From CAUTXO01 sp963542625 (GTDB lineage Bacteria; Campylobacterota; Campylobacteria; Campylobacterales; SZUA-545): a stretch of DNA of 13,514 nucleotides. Positions 1 through 6,393 of the stretch are shown here, piece by piece. The position numbers and the translations under genes are program-made. The stretch spans positions 1-13,514 of the forward strand of contig CAUTXO010000040.1 in the NCBI GenBank assembly GCA_963542625.1. The letters are read 5' to 3'. Under the pieces are notes generated by a model. That model was not told the origin of the DNA. It saw only the letters and a program-made list of their open reading frames with translations, and ran no database searches. Numbering within the stretch: position 1 is the stretch's first letter; every line of letters starts with the position of its first letter.

Positions 1-78
1 AATGAAAGACAAAATGCCATCTGGTATGATGAAGTAGCGTTGCCCCAAGATCTTGCCTTGCACTCGGGTGCTAAGCGC

Positions 79-288
79 TTAGATCCTTGCTTTGAATTCG
101 TCGTAGCCAAAGGTTTTTAGTATTTCTACCTTGCCGCTTCGTCTTTTAATCGCAATGCTTGGCAAATTTATGCCGTTAAAGGTCGTTGTTTTTACCATCG
201 TGTAGTGGATCATATCAAGAAATGTCACGCGGTCGCCTATGGAAAGCTCTTTAGCAAATGAGTATTCGCCTATGATGTCGCCAGCTAG
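79..288 (-). pseudogene. nspC: 3' remnant of carboxynorspermidine decarboxylase
   Basis: Translating the minus strand back from the TAA at 79-81 gives 69 residues that read like the C-terminus of NspC, the PLP enzyme that makes norspermidine or spermidine from its carboxy precursor. They begin LAGDIIGEYSF and include HYTMVKTTTFNG, which I recall as a family signature, followed by LPSIAIKRR and a final FGYDEFKARI. The full enzyme is about 380 residues, but here similarity stops near 288. The frame stays open upstream only to a stop at 418-420, and the added codons (KNRKAIGQKERGK and others) do not look like NspC. The cysteine normally just before LAGD is replaced by lysine. A weak RLGG match about 105 bp upstream (around 393-404) could mean an insertion split the motif RLGG..CLAGD, but that may be chance. 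I read this as a decayed or truncated copy. The family call rests on remembered motifs, without an alignment. Confidence 0.65.
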
Positions 289-558
289 CTTGCCACGCTC
301 TTTTTGCCCGATAGCTTTCCGGTTTTTAGAGCGCCACTCTCGACCCCGTTTTTGTCCGTTTGCTGTCCTAACTAGCTCGCTTGCTTTTAGCCCACCTAGT
401 CTATTTAGCTCGCAACTTTAACTGTTACTGTTTTTATCAATTCTGGCTTTGTTTTAGTACGCTGTGTGCTCTTGAGATCTTGCCTGATTAAACGCGCTAT
501 GCAAACGCAAGACCCCAGCAAATGAAGTGGTAATAAATGATTGGATTAAAAAAGAAAA
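289..558. other. Gene-poor stretch between nspC remnant and tRNA
   Basis: No convincing gene is seen here. The minus frame continuous with the nspC remnant is open to 418-420 but unlike the family. Another minus frame is open for roughly 35 codons ending in KTVTVKVAS, with no recognisable similarity or start. One AGATCT palindrome lies at 475-480. T-rich minus-strand sequence directly follows the tRNA 3' end and may help end its transcript. Confidence 0.5.
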
Positions 559-631
559 TGACCCGTGTTGGGTTCGAACCAACGACCCTCTGCTTAAGAG
601 GCAGATGCTCTACCGGCTGAGCTAACGAGTC
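559..631 (-). tRNA. tRNA-Lys (anticodon CTT)
   Basis: The minus strand from 631 to 559 folds as a complete 73-nt tRNA. The acceptor pairs GACTCGT with ACGGGTC and the discriminator base is A. The D arm is GCTC/GAGC with GG in the loop. The anticodon stem is TCTGC/GCAGA and the T arm GTTGG-TTCGAAC-CCAAC. The seven-base anticodon loop is CTCTTAA, which places CTT as the anticodon, decoding AAG lysine codons. The 5' half closely resembles bacterial tRNA-Lys(TTT). The 3' CCA is not encoded, so it would have to be added after transcription. Confidence 0.95.
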
Positions 632-901
632 AAACGGCGGAATTCTACCATTTTGTAATTAAAATTACTCTGGGAGTGGCGCTAAAAACAAAAAATTTGC
701 GTTCGTTTCGTTGGTGGCTTGGTTTGGTGCGCGCTCAAGCGTGGTAGCAAAAGCGACGGCGCGGCAAAACGCAAAAGCACAGCCGGAAGTTTTGAAGTGC
801 CATTTTGGTAGCTGCAGCAAAGCTTTGCAATCACTTGCAACTTGCTTGGTCTTTTGCGCCAAGATCTACGCGCACACTTGCAAGCACTTGCAAAGCCTTT
901 G
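632..901. other. Intergenic region downstream of ribD
   Basis: No gene is supported. The two overlapping short frames here lie on opposite strands and have no family features. The part nearest ribD holds three exact copies of CACTTGCAA (832-840, 875-883, 885-893) and a 9-bp inverted repeat, GCTTTGCAA at 822-830 against TTGCAAAGC at 889-897. It could form a long-looped structure after the ribD stop. There is no U-tract, so a normal intrinsic terminator is not claimed. One AGATCT lies at 861-866. Confidence 0.5.
642..647 (-). promoter_or_regulatory. -10 box for tRNA-Lys
   Basis: A TAGAAT hexamer on the minus strand ends 10 nt before the first base of the mature tRNA, the right place for a sigma-70-type -10 element of a tRNA gene. 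No clear -35 is visible, which is common in Campylobacter, where A/T-rich upstream DNA takes that role. The upstream stretch here (about 648-670) is A/T-rich. Confidence 0.55.
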
Positions 902-1900
902 CTAGAGCGGTTTGGCGATGATTTTTAGATCCGGGCCGCATTGGTGCGCAAACTCGTAATCTAGGTGCAGATCCGTAAAATTTCTCTTGCCGCCGCTTGA
1001 GCTCGTTTGGAAAATCAAAACACGGTCAATGTGTGCGCGCGCGGCGGTGTAGAGCGTTTGCGCGCCCTCGATTAAAACGTAGCGATACTCCTCAAGGCGC
1101 GCAAGGCTTGGCTCAACAAAAACCCTGCGGTTTGGGATTTTAAAAAGCGGAATGTTCGTGTCAAAATCCTTGCGGTGCGAAAAAATCAGCACGTCCGGCG
1201 CTCTGCCGCCGACAAGCCGCGCGTCTAGCGTGGGCTTATCTAAGCGAACCGTGTTGCCGCCGACGACGATAAGGTCGCAAACGTTTCTGATTTGGTGCGT
1301 AAAGCGCATAGATTGCTCGCAAGAAATTTTGCCGTAGTCGTATGTCCCGCTTAGGCGCTGGGCGAATTTAAACAGCACGAAGTGCTTCTCGTGATAGCGC
1401 CGAAATGGTTCTAGCAAAAGATCCGTTTGGTTTTTTAGCACGCCGCCCGTAATACTTAGACGCCGCCCGCTTTTGGCTAGATCCGCTGCGCCGCCGTTTG
1501 CGGCATCACTAGAACCAAAGACAACGCGCGCAAAGCCAAGATCTTCAATTAGGCTCGCGCACGGCGGGGTTTTGCCCTGATGATTGCAAGGCTCAAGCGT
1601 TACGTAAAGGCTAGCGCCCGCGAAAAAATCGCCGCTTTTTTGGCACAAAAACTCGTGCAAGGCGTTTTTGTCCGCGGGGAGCTCGGCGCGACTAATTCGC
1701 CACGCTACATCTAGTGCGCTGATAATCGCCTCGACTTCGGCGTGATTTTGCCCGCTTTGGCGGTGCGCTTCTAGGCTTAGGATCTTGGCGTTTTTGTCTA
1801 AAATAAGCGCGCCGACGGCTGGGTTTGGCAGGGTCAAAAGGTGGTATTTTAGCGCTTCATCAAGGGCAAGGCGCATATAAAATTCATCGTTTATTACCAT
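902..1900 (-). CDS. ribD: Bifunctional riboflavin biosynthesis deaminase/reductase
   Basis: RibD carries out two steps of riboflavin synthesis: zinc-dependent deamination of the diaminopyrimidine from GTP, then NADPH reduction of the ribosyl side chain. The 332-residue protein has both domains. In the deaminase half the zinc and catalytic motif HAE is at residues 53-55, and the second cysteine motif, LEPCNHQGKTPPC, is at about 102-114. In the reductase half, residues 176-230 carry KFAQRLSGTYDYG, H202 in THQIRN and VVGGNTVRLDKPTLDARL, which match the family's substrate and NADPH region. The C-terminal third is divergent. The start is ATG; its first bases overlap the end of rimP by 7 bp, so it is probably translated by coupling as the last gene of the operon. 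Position next to rimP rather than other rib genes makes the gene's regulation likely tied to the translation operon. Confidence 0.93.
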   Translation of the reverse strand: MVINDEFYMRLALDEALKYHLLTLPNPAVGALILDKNAKILSLEAHRQSGQNHAEVEAIISALDVAWRISRAELPADKNALHEFLCQKSGDFFAGASLYVTLEPCNHQGKTPPCASLIEDLGFARVVFGSSDAANGGAADLAKSGRRLSITGGVLKNQTDLLLEPFRRYHEKHFVLFKFAQRLSGTYDYGKISCEQSMRFTHQIRNVCDLIVVGGNTVRLDKPTLDARLVGGRAPDVLIFSHRKDFDTNIPLFKIPNRRVFVEPSLARLEEYRYVLIEGAQTLYTAARAHIDRVLIFQTSSSGGKRNFTDLHLDYEFAHQCGPDLKIIAKPL

Positions 1901-2427
1901 TGAACAACGGTTTTTGCCTTGCGAATTTCGCTTAGGTTGATGCGGCGGGTGGTGCTTGCGCTTGTGTTTTCTTGCTTTGCCGCGTTTTCTGGTGCGCCCG
2001 TGCCCGCGCTTTTTGCCTTGCTAGCCTTTGGCGCAAGGGGCGCGTCTTGAAGTGGCGCGACATCGATAACGATAAAATCTGCGCCCGCTTCTATCAAACG
2101 CCCTTCTAGCTTGGTTTTGTCTTGCAGGGTGATTTTTAGCGTCTCGCCGACGCAAAGGCGGTAGTGCTCTGGGGTTTTTAGCGCGCGCTCTAGCCCCGGG
2201 CTTGAAACTTCAAGGCTGTATTCGCCGGGGAATGGGTCGTGCAAATCAAGCAGCGGCGAAATAAGACGGCTAGCGCTTGCGCAGTCATCAAGGCTCACCG
2301 TGCCACCCGCGCGCGCGATGAAAACTTGGAAAATGTCGCGCCCGCTCTCTTGCGCCTTTTGCGTGCCCCAAAGCTCAAGCCCTAGCGGCGCAAGCGCTGT
2401 GATAATAATATTTTCTAGCTCATTCAC
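1894..2427 (-). CDS. rimP: Ribosome maturation factor RimP
   Basis: RimP is a cytoplasmic factor that binds the free 30S subunit and helps its late assembly. The frame is open back to 2613, but family similarity begins at NELENIIITALAPLGLELWG, so I start at the GTG at 2425-2427, with AAAGG about 9 nt upstream. This gives 177 residues; sequence farther upstream belongs to the AGATCT repeat array. The hallmark segment DCASASRLISPLLD, then FPGEYSLEVSSPGLERALKTPEHY, identifies the N-terminal RimP domain. The C-terminal SH3-like part carries an Ala/Lys-rich low-complexity insertion (DAPLAPKASKAKSAGTGAPE and following) before the closing RRINLSEIRKAKTVVQW, making it about 35 residues longer than I would expect. 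The GTG overlaps the stop of the preceding repeat-built frame (GTGA), and its end overlaps ribD. Confidence 0.9.
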   Translation of the reverse strand: MNELENIIITALAPLGLELWGTQKAQESGRDIFQVFIARAGGTVSLDDCASASRLISPLLDLHDPFPGEYSLEVSSPGLERALKTPEHYRLCVGETLKITLQDKTKLEGRLIEAGADFIVIDVAPLQDAPLAPKASKAKSAGTGAPENAAKQENTSASTTRRINLSEIRKAKTVVQW

Positions 2428-3275
2428 TGTGCGTAACCTTTGCGCGCTGGCGTTTTGAATGCGCTCAAGTTCTTGCGTGCTGGCACGCTTATGAGCCCTA
2501 GATCTAAGATCTGGGCGCGGCTTGTGGGTGCTAGATCTAAAAGCTGCACTGGATCTAAAAAAGTGGCGCTGCGCTTTGCTCCTAGCGCGCGGTTTAGATC
2601 CTTGCCCTGCCAAGCGTGGGCTATGAAAATAAAAAACTTGCGTTTTGCAAGGGTAAGCAATGAAAAAACGGCGCGTGTGCGGTGGCTAAGATCTAAGATC
2701 TGGGCGCAGCTTGCGCGCGCTAAATTAATGAGCGTCAAGATCTTAAGCCTTAGCGCCGAAAATACGCTCAAGATCTTAGGCACTAGATCTAAAGGTATGG
2801 CGCGCGTGCAGCTGGCGTTTTTGTGGTTTAGATCTAAGAGCTTAGCACTGGTGCTAATTGCTGCGCGAAAGTTTGAGAGCTTAGCGTTTCTGCTTCTAAG
2901 ATCTAAGATCTTGGCGCAGCTTGCGTGTATTAGATCTAAAAAACAAACTGACAAACGGCGGGCGTTATGAACGCGGCTTGGATCTAAGATCTTTGTAGGG
3001 CGTGTTGGATTAAAGAGCGCAGAAATCTTAAGCCATAGCGGTGCAAACAAGGCTAGGATCTTGGGTGTTATCGGCGCAAATACGCTCAAGATCTTGCGTG
3101 CTGGCGCGCTTATGAGCCCTAGATCTAAGATCTGGGCGCAGCTTGCGCGCCTTGGATCTAAACGGCTGAACTTGTGGATAAGATCTAAGATCCAAGCGCA
3201 GCTAGCAAGGCTGGTGGCGTGGCTAAGATCTAAGACCTTAGCGCGGCTAGGTTTATTCGCGAGCTTGGCGTTCAT
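2424..3275 (-). CDS. Repeat-built open reading frame between rbfA and rimP
   Basis: I do not recognise this 283-codon frame, and it may not be a real protein gene. It starts with ATG 23 bp inside the end of rbfA and ends with TGA overlapping the rimP GTG by 4 bp (GTGA), exactly the geometry of a coupled operon gene. The protein is basic, rich in Leu, Ala, Ser and Cys, and dominated by variants of (A/S)KILDL, with about ten LDL copies and recurring ASCAQILDL. These arise because AGATCT and AAGATCTTAGATCT read without stops in this frame. There is no strong Shine-Dalgarno sequence, signal peptide or known domain. Plus-strand frame 1 over the same DNA is also mostly open, showing that openness follows partly from the repeat word. 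An alternative is that the frame is kept open only so ribosomes can pass toward rimP. Confidence 0.3.
   Translation of the reverse strand: MNAKLANKPSRAKVLDLSHATSLASCAWILDLIHKFSRLDPRRASCAQILDLGLISAPARKILSVFAPITPKILALFAPLWLKISALFNPTRPTKILDPSRVHNARRLSVCFLDLIHASCAKILDLRSRNAKLSNFRAAISTSAKLLDLNHKNASCTRAIPLDLVPKILSVFSALRLKILTLINLARASCAQILDLSHRTRAVFSLLTLAKRKFFIFIAHAWQGKDLNRALGAKRSATFLDPVQLLDLAPTSRAQILDLGLISVPARKNLSAFKTPARKGYAQ
2462..2524. repeat. 63-bp direct repeat, copy 1
   Basis: This segment matches 3083-3145 at 60 of 63 positions without gaps. It runs from CGCTCAAG, through ATGAGCCC and a double AGATCT, to GCTTG. The three differences are single-base substitutions. Together with copy 2 it shows that the array grew at least partly by duplicating blocks longer than the AGATCT word. 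This copy lies just upstream of the rimP start. Confidence 0.9.
3083..3145. repeat. 63-bp direct repeat, copy 2
   Basis: This is the second copy of the block at 2462-2524, differing at three positions and placed 621 bp away. It lies near the rbfA end of the array. A shorter relative of its first part (AATACGCTCAAGATCTT) is also present near 2761-2777, so the block is itself made of reused pieces. Confidence 0.9.
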
Positions 3276-3618
3276 CTGCTATTTTCTTGAAAATTAAATC
3301 GAGCTTTGCCGCTTCCTTTTTGGTGGCGTCAAAGATAAAATGCAGCTTGGGGGTTTTGAATTTGCCGCTTTTTAGGAGCATAATTTCTTGCAAATATGGC
3401 GCGGCTTTTTGCAACTTTTGCCTTAGTTTTTCTAGGGTTTGCGGCGCGAAATCTTCGGCGTCCATATAGGCAAAGGCGTCGCTTTTGCCCCTTGAAACCT
3501 TGAGCTCTAAAAGGTTTAGGGCGGATAGTTCGGCGTCGTCAAGACCAGAGATTGCCTCGCTTAGGATCTCGCCCATTTGGCTTGAATAGCGCGTGTCTTT
3601 AACTAAAAAATCCGTCAT
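3253..3618 (-). CDS. rbfA: 30S ribosome-binding factor A
   Basis: RbfA is a small KH-type factor that binds the 30S subunit near the 5' end of 16S rRNA and helps its final maturation. The 121-residue protein fits the family length. It begins with the typical regulatory-helix region (RYSSQMGEILSEAISGL), followed by a beta strand with LNLLELKVSRGKSDAFAYMD and a C-terminal KFKTPKLHFIFDATKKEAAKLD, which corresponds to the family's Pro-x-Leu/Phe-x-Phe-x-x-Asp end. The ATG overlaps the infB stop by 4 bp, which supports both the start and the identification, since infB-rbfA adjacency is widespread in bacteria. Immediately downstream is the AGATCT array rather than rimP itself. Sequence similarity among RbfA proteins is low, so context carries much of the weight. 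Confidence 0.88.
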   Translation of the reverse strand: MTDFLVKDTRYSSQMGEILSEAISGLDDAELSALNLLELKVSRGKSDAFAYMDAEDFAPQTLEKLRQKLQKAAPYLQEIMLLKSGKFKTPKLHFIFDATKKEAAKLDLIFKKIADERQARE

Positions 3619-6158
3619 TTAAACTCTGCTTCTATCTCGACTTCTTTTATGCACTCGATGATGTCGCCGGGCTCGGTTTCGTCAAAATCTTGCAAGCCGA
3701 TGCCGCATTCAAGCCCCTTTTTAACTTCTTTTACGTCGTCTTTGAAGCGCTTTAAGGACTCAAGCCGCCCGCGGTAAATTTCCTTTTCTTTCCTATAAAC
3801 AACGGCGATGGACCCGCGCAAGATCTCGCCGTTTGTTACCATACAGCCCGCAATTCTGCCAAGCGATGGTATGTCAAAGATCTCTCTAATTTCTGCCGTG
3901 CCGCATTTTTCTTCTTTTTTGATGGGCGATAGCATTCCGCCGAGCGCTTTTTTGACGTCGTCTATCATATCGTAGATGACGTTGTAGGTTTTAATTTCCA
4001 CCCCGCTTGACTTCGCCTTTTCTTTGATAGCCACGCTTGGTTTGGTGTGGAAGCCAAGAATTATCGTGTGCTCGCCCGCACTGGCTAGGGCGATGTCGCT
4101 CTCGCTTATCGTTCCGACGGCGGAGTGGATAATATCCACCTTGACTTCTTCGTTTCTAAGCTTTGAAAGGCTGGCGATGATGGCTTCAAGTGTGCCTTGC
4201 ACGTCGGCTTTTACGATGAGCCTTAGTGATTTTAGCTTGCCTTCGGCGATGAGACTTTGCAGATCTTCAAGGCTTGCTTTGGTAGAGCGCGATAGCTCAC
4301 GTTGCCTGTTGTGCTCTTGGCGTTTTTGCGCGAGCTCTCTTGCGTCTTTTTCGCTATCTAGCACGACTAAGATCTCACCGCTCATCGGCGAGCTATCTAG
4401 CCCGATAATCTCTCCCGCTTCGGACGGGTAAAGCTCGCTAACGCGCTCGGCGCGCTCGTTCATAATCGCCCTGATCTTACCAAAGGACGTGCCGACGATG
4501 ACGATGTCTCCAACCTTTAGCGTTCCATTTTGCACGATGACCGTTGCCACCGCCCCGCGCCCCTTTTCAAGGGAGCTCTCCACTACGACGGCCTTTGCTG
4601 GATCTTTGCTATTTGCCTTTAGCTCAAGGAGCTCGGCTTGGATTAGAATGCTCTCTAGCAGATCTTCAACGCCCTGCCCAGATTTTGCCGATACGCCTAT
4701 ACAATCGTAATCGCCGCCCCATTCGCTAGGCGTAATGCCGATCTCCGCAAGCTGCGCTTTTACCATATCCGCGTTGGCTTCTGGCTTGTCGATTTTATTG
4801 ATAGCAACGATCATTGGCGCGCCTGAAGCTTTGGCGTGGTTAATGGCTTCTTTGGTTTGCTCCATTACGCCATCATCTGCTGCAACGACGATGATGACAA
4901 CGTCCGTGGCGCTTGCCCCCCGCGCGCGCATTTGGCTAAAGGCCTCGTGGCCAGGCGTGTCTATGAATGTGATTTTTTTGTTGTTTTTGGTGATTGTGTA
5001 AGCGCCGATGTGCTGCGTTATGCCGCCTGACTCACTCGCTACGACCTTGGATTTTCTGATGAAATCAAGCAGGGACGTTTTGCCGTGATCCACGTGACCC
5101 ATAATGGTAACAATCGGCGGGCGCTCTTCGGTGAAATTTGCGTATTTTTCGTTGTAAATGCTGACGTAATCAAGCTCGTCTAAAAGGTTTTTAATCTTGA
5201 CTTCTACCTTGAATTCATCGGCTAGGATCTCGATGTAGTCCTTTTCTAAAAAGTCATTTTTTGTGAGCATCGTCCCCATATTAAAAAGCACTTTGATGAC
5301 GTCGCTTGTCGTTTTGCCGATTAGATCTGCAAACTCATAAACCCTGATGTTTTCAGGGATCGTCACCACAGAAACGCGCTCTTTTGCTAGCGTTGGCGCT
5401 GGCGTGAAGCTGCGTTTTTTCTTTTTGCGCCTTAGCCCCGTGTTTTCAGGGCCCGTAACGACTGGCTCACGCCGCCTAGCGGGCTTAGTTGGGCGCGAGG
5501 CGTCTAGGTTGTTCGTTAGCGGGACGAAAAGATCTGGCATAAAGATCATATTGTCTTTTTCGTCGTATTCCACTAGGTTGCGGTCGGAGAGCAGATCAAG
5601 CTTGACGCCTTGCTCTTTTTTCGTGATAACAAGCGGCTTTTTGATCTTGGCTTTTTTCTTTTCTATCGTGTCGTCGGTGCTGGCGATTTTTTTCTTGCCG
5701 TAGGTTTCATCGCCTGAGATATACGAGCTAAGATCCGCCGTGCTTAGGGATCTTAACGGGTTTTTCTTTTTTACTATCGTTAATTTTCTTTGCGCTAGTT
5801 TTATTGGCTCATCTTTTGGTTTTGCTTGCTCTTGCGGCTCATCTTTTGGCGCTTGCGGCTCTGGCTCTTGCGCGCTTGCTGCCTTTTCTTTTGGTGCTTC
5901 TTTTTTTGGTTTTCCTTTGGTTTTTTTAGTGGCTTGTTCGTCTTTTGGTGACGCGGGCTTTGGCGCGGGCGCGGCTTCTTCTTTTTTAACGCTTTGCACA
6001 CCCTTTGTGATGTAGTTGAATATTTCTATGGCTTGTTCTTGTGTAACGGAGCTTGAGCCGTTTTTGACTTTTTTTATGCTTAGGTTCTTGCAAGCGTCTA
6101 AAACCGCTCCAACATCGATTGCCGCTTCGAGCGCAATTTCCGAGATCTTAACTGACAT
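3615..6158 (-). CDS. infB: Translation initiation factor IF-2
   Basis: IF-2 is the GTPase that brings initiator tRNA to the 30S subunit and drives joining of the 50S subunit. The 847-residue protein has the full architecture: a short N-terminal domain (about 1-55), a long low-complexity Lys/Pro/Glu/Ala linker (about 58-120) and further basic linker to about 260, the N2 segment to about 345, and the G domain. G1 is GHVDHGKT at 354-361, G3 is DTPGH at 400-404, G4 is NKID at 454-457 and G5 is SAK at 490-492. The C-terminal beta-barrel and tRNA-binding domains follow, with RLIVKADVQGTLEAI and KCGTAEIREIFDIPSLGRIAGC. A strong AAGGAGA lies 9 nt before the ATG, which makes the start firm. It overlaps the ylxR-family gene by 11 bp and rbfA by 4 bp. 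Confidence 0.98.
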   Translation of the reverse strand: MSVKISEIALEAAIDVGAVLDACKNLSIKKVKNGSSSVTQEQAIEIFNYITKGVQSVKKEEAAPAPKPASPKDEQATKKTKGKPKKEAPKEKAASAQEPEPQAPKDEPQEQAKPKDEPIKLAQRKLTIVKKKNPLRSLSTADLSSYISGDETYGKKKIASTDDTIEKKKAKIKKPLVITKKEQGVKLDLLSDRNLVEYDEKDNMIFMPDLFVPLTNNLDASRPTKPARRREPVVTGPENTGLRRKKKKRSFTPAPTLAKERVSVVTIPENIRVYEFADLIGKTTSDVIKVLFNMGTMLTKNDFLEKDYIEILADEFKVEVKIKNLLDELDYVSIYNEKYANFTEERPPIVTIMGHVDHGKTSLLDFIRKSKVVASESGGITQHIGAYTITKNNKKITFIDTPGHEAFSQMRARGASATDVVIIVVAADDGVMEQTKEAINHAKASGAPMIVAINKIDKPEANADMVKAQLAEIGITPSEWGGDYDCIGVSAKSGQGVEDLLESILIQAELLELKANSKDPAKAVVVESSLEKGRGAVATVIVQNGTLKVGDIVIVGTSFGKIRAIMNERAERVSELYPSEAGEIIGLDSSPMSGEILVVLDSEKDARELAQKRQEHNRQRELSRSTKASLEDLQSLIAEGKLKSLRLIVKADVQGTLEAIIASLSKLRNEEVKVDIIHSAVGTISESDIALASAGEHTIILGFHTKPSVAIKEKAKSSGVEIKTYNVIYDMIDDVKKALGGMLSPIKKEEKCGTAEIREIFDIPSLGRIAGCMVTNGEILRGSIAVVYRKEKEIYRGRLESLKRFKDDVKEVKKGLECGIGLQDFDETEPGDIIECIKEVEIEAEFK

Positions 6159-6381
6159 TAAAATTCATCTCCTTAGGTAGTGTCGTGGGATTTTTACAGA
6201 CTTTTGCAAGTTTTTTTTTGATGATGTTTTCACTCGCGTTTATGCAATTTTTGCAGATATAGAAACTTCTTCCCATACGATCGTATTTGGTTACCTTGCC
6301 GTTTATACATTTAAACCTGTAAAGATCGGATTGATTAAACCTACCGTTACAAACAATGCACATTCGAATTTTGGCAGCCAT
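6148..6381 (-). CDS. YlxR-family (DUF448) small protein
   Basis: This 77-residue basic protein belongs to the YlxR/DUF448 family, which usually sits just before infB. It has paired cysteines at CIVC near the N-terminus and CKNC near residue 43, the family's R-F-K-C-x-x-G-K beta region (LYRFKCINGKVTKYDRMGRSFYIC), and a basic C-terminal tail. Characterised relatives bind RNA; in Bacillus subtilis the protein has been reported to modulate RNase P (RnpM). Whether that holds here is unknown. It starts at ATG 12 bp after the thrB stop, without an obvious Shine-Dalgarno sequence, and overlaps infB by 11 bp. Confidence 0.85.
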   Translation of the reverse strand: MAAKIRMCIVCNGRFNQSDLYRFKCINGKVTKYDRMGRSFYICKNCINASENIIKKKLAKVCKNPTTLPKEMNFNVS

Positions 6382-6393
6382 TATACAATAAAA

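Larger units (their letters stand above)
2428..3252. repeat. AGATCT double-palindrome repeat array
   Basis: This 825-bp stretch holds about 18 AGATCT palindromes by hand count, plus several GGATCT and AGATCC variants. The characteristic element is AGATCTAAGATCT, two palindromes one base apart. It occurs exactly at 2500-2512, 2689-2701, 2899-2911 and 3121-3133, spaced 189, 210 and 222 bp, with one-base variants at 2980-2992, 3181-3193 and 3226-3238. The element is usually followed by GGGCGCAGCTTG or a near match, and the 30 bases from 2689 and from 3121 are identical. CTCAAGATCTT recurs near 2768 and 3085. It lies where neighbouring ribosome-assembly genes would normally abut. Each double palindrome could fold as a hairpin in RNA or single-stranded DNA. 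Confidence 0.88.

Noticed and set aside
1..78. Partial gene at the left edge on the minus strand
   Set aside because: An ATG near 25 opens a frame, but too few codons remain to judge and no similarity is apparent.
665..905. Two opposing short frames between the tRNA and ribD
   Set aside because: They overlap each other on opposite strands, have no family features and no convincing start signals.
2428..2613. N-terminal 62-residue extension of RimP back to 2613
   Set aside because: The added residues are encoded by the repeat array and resemble no RimP; the GTG at 2427 has a ribosome-binding site and overlaps the upstream stop.
2428..3252. CRISPR array
   Set aside because: Repeats are palindromic, degenerate and very unevenly spaced; there are no uniform unique spacers and no cas genes.
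2440..3297. Plus-strand frames with RSKIWAQLA-type repeats over the array
   Set aside because: They are antisense to the operon, interrupted by a stop near 2968, overlap rbfA, and are what the palindromic word gives when read on the other strand.
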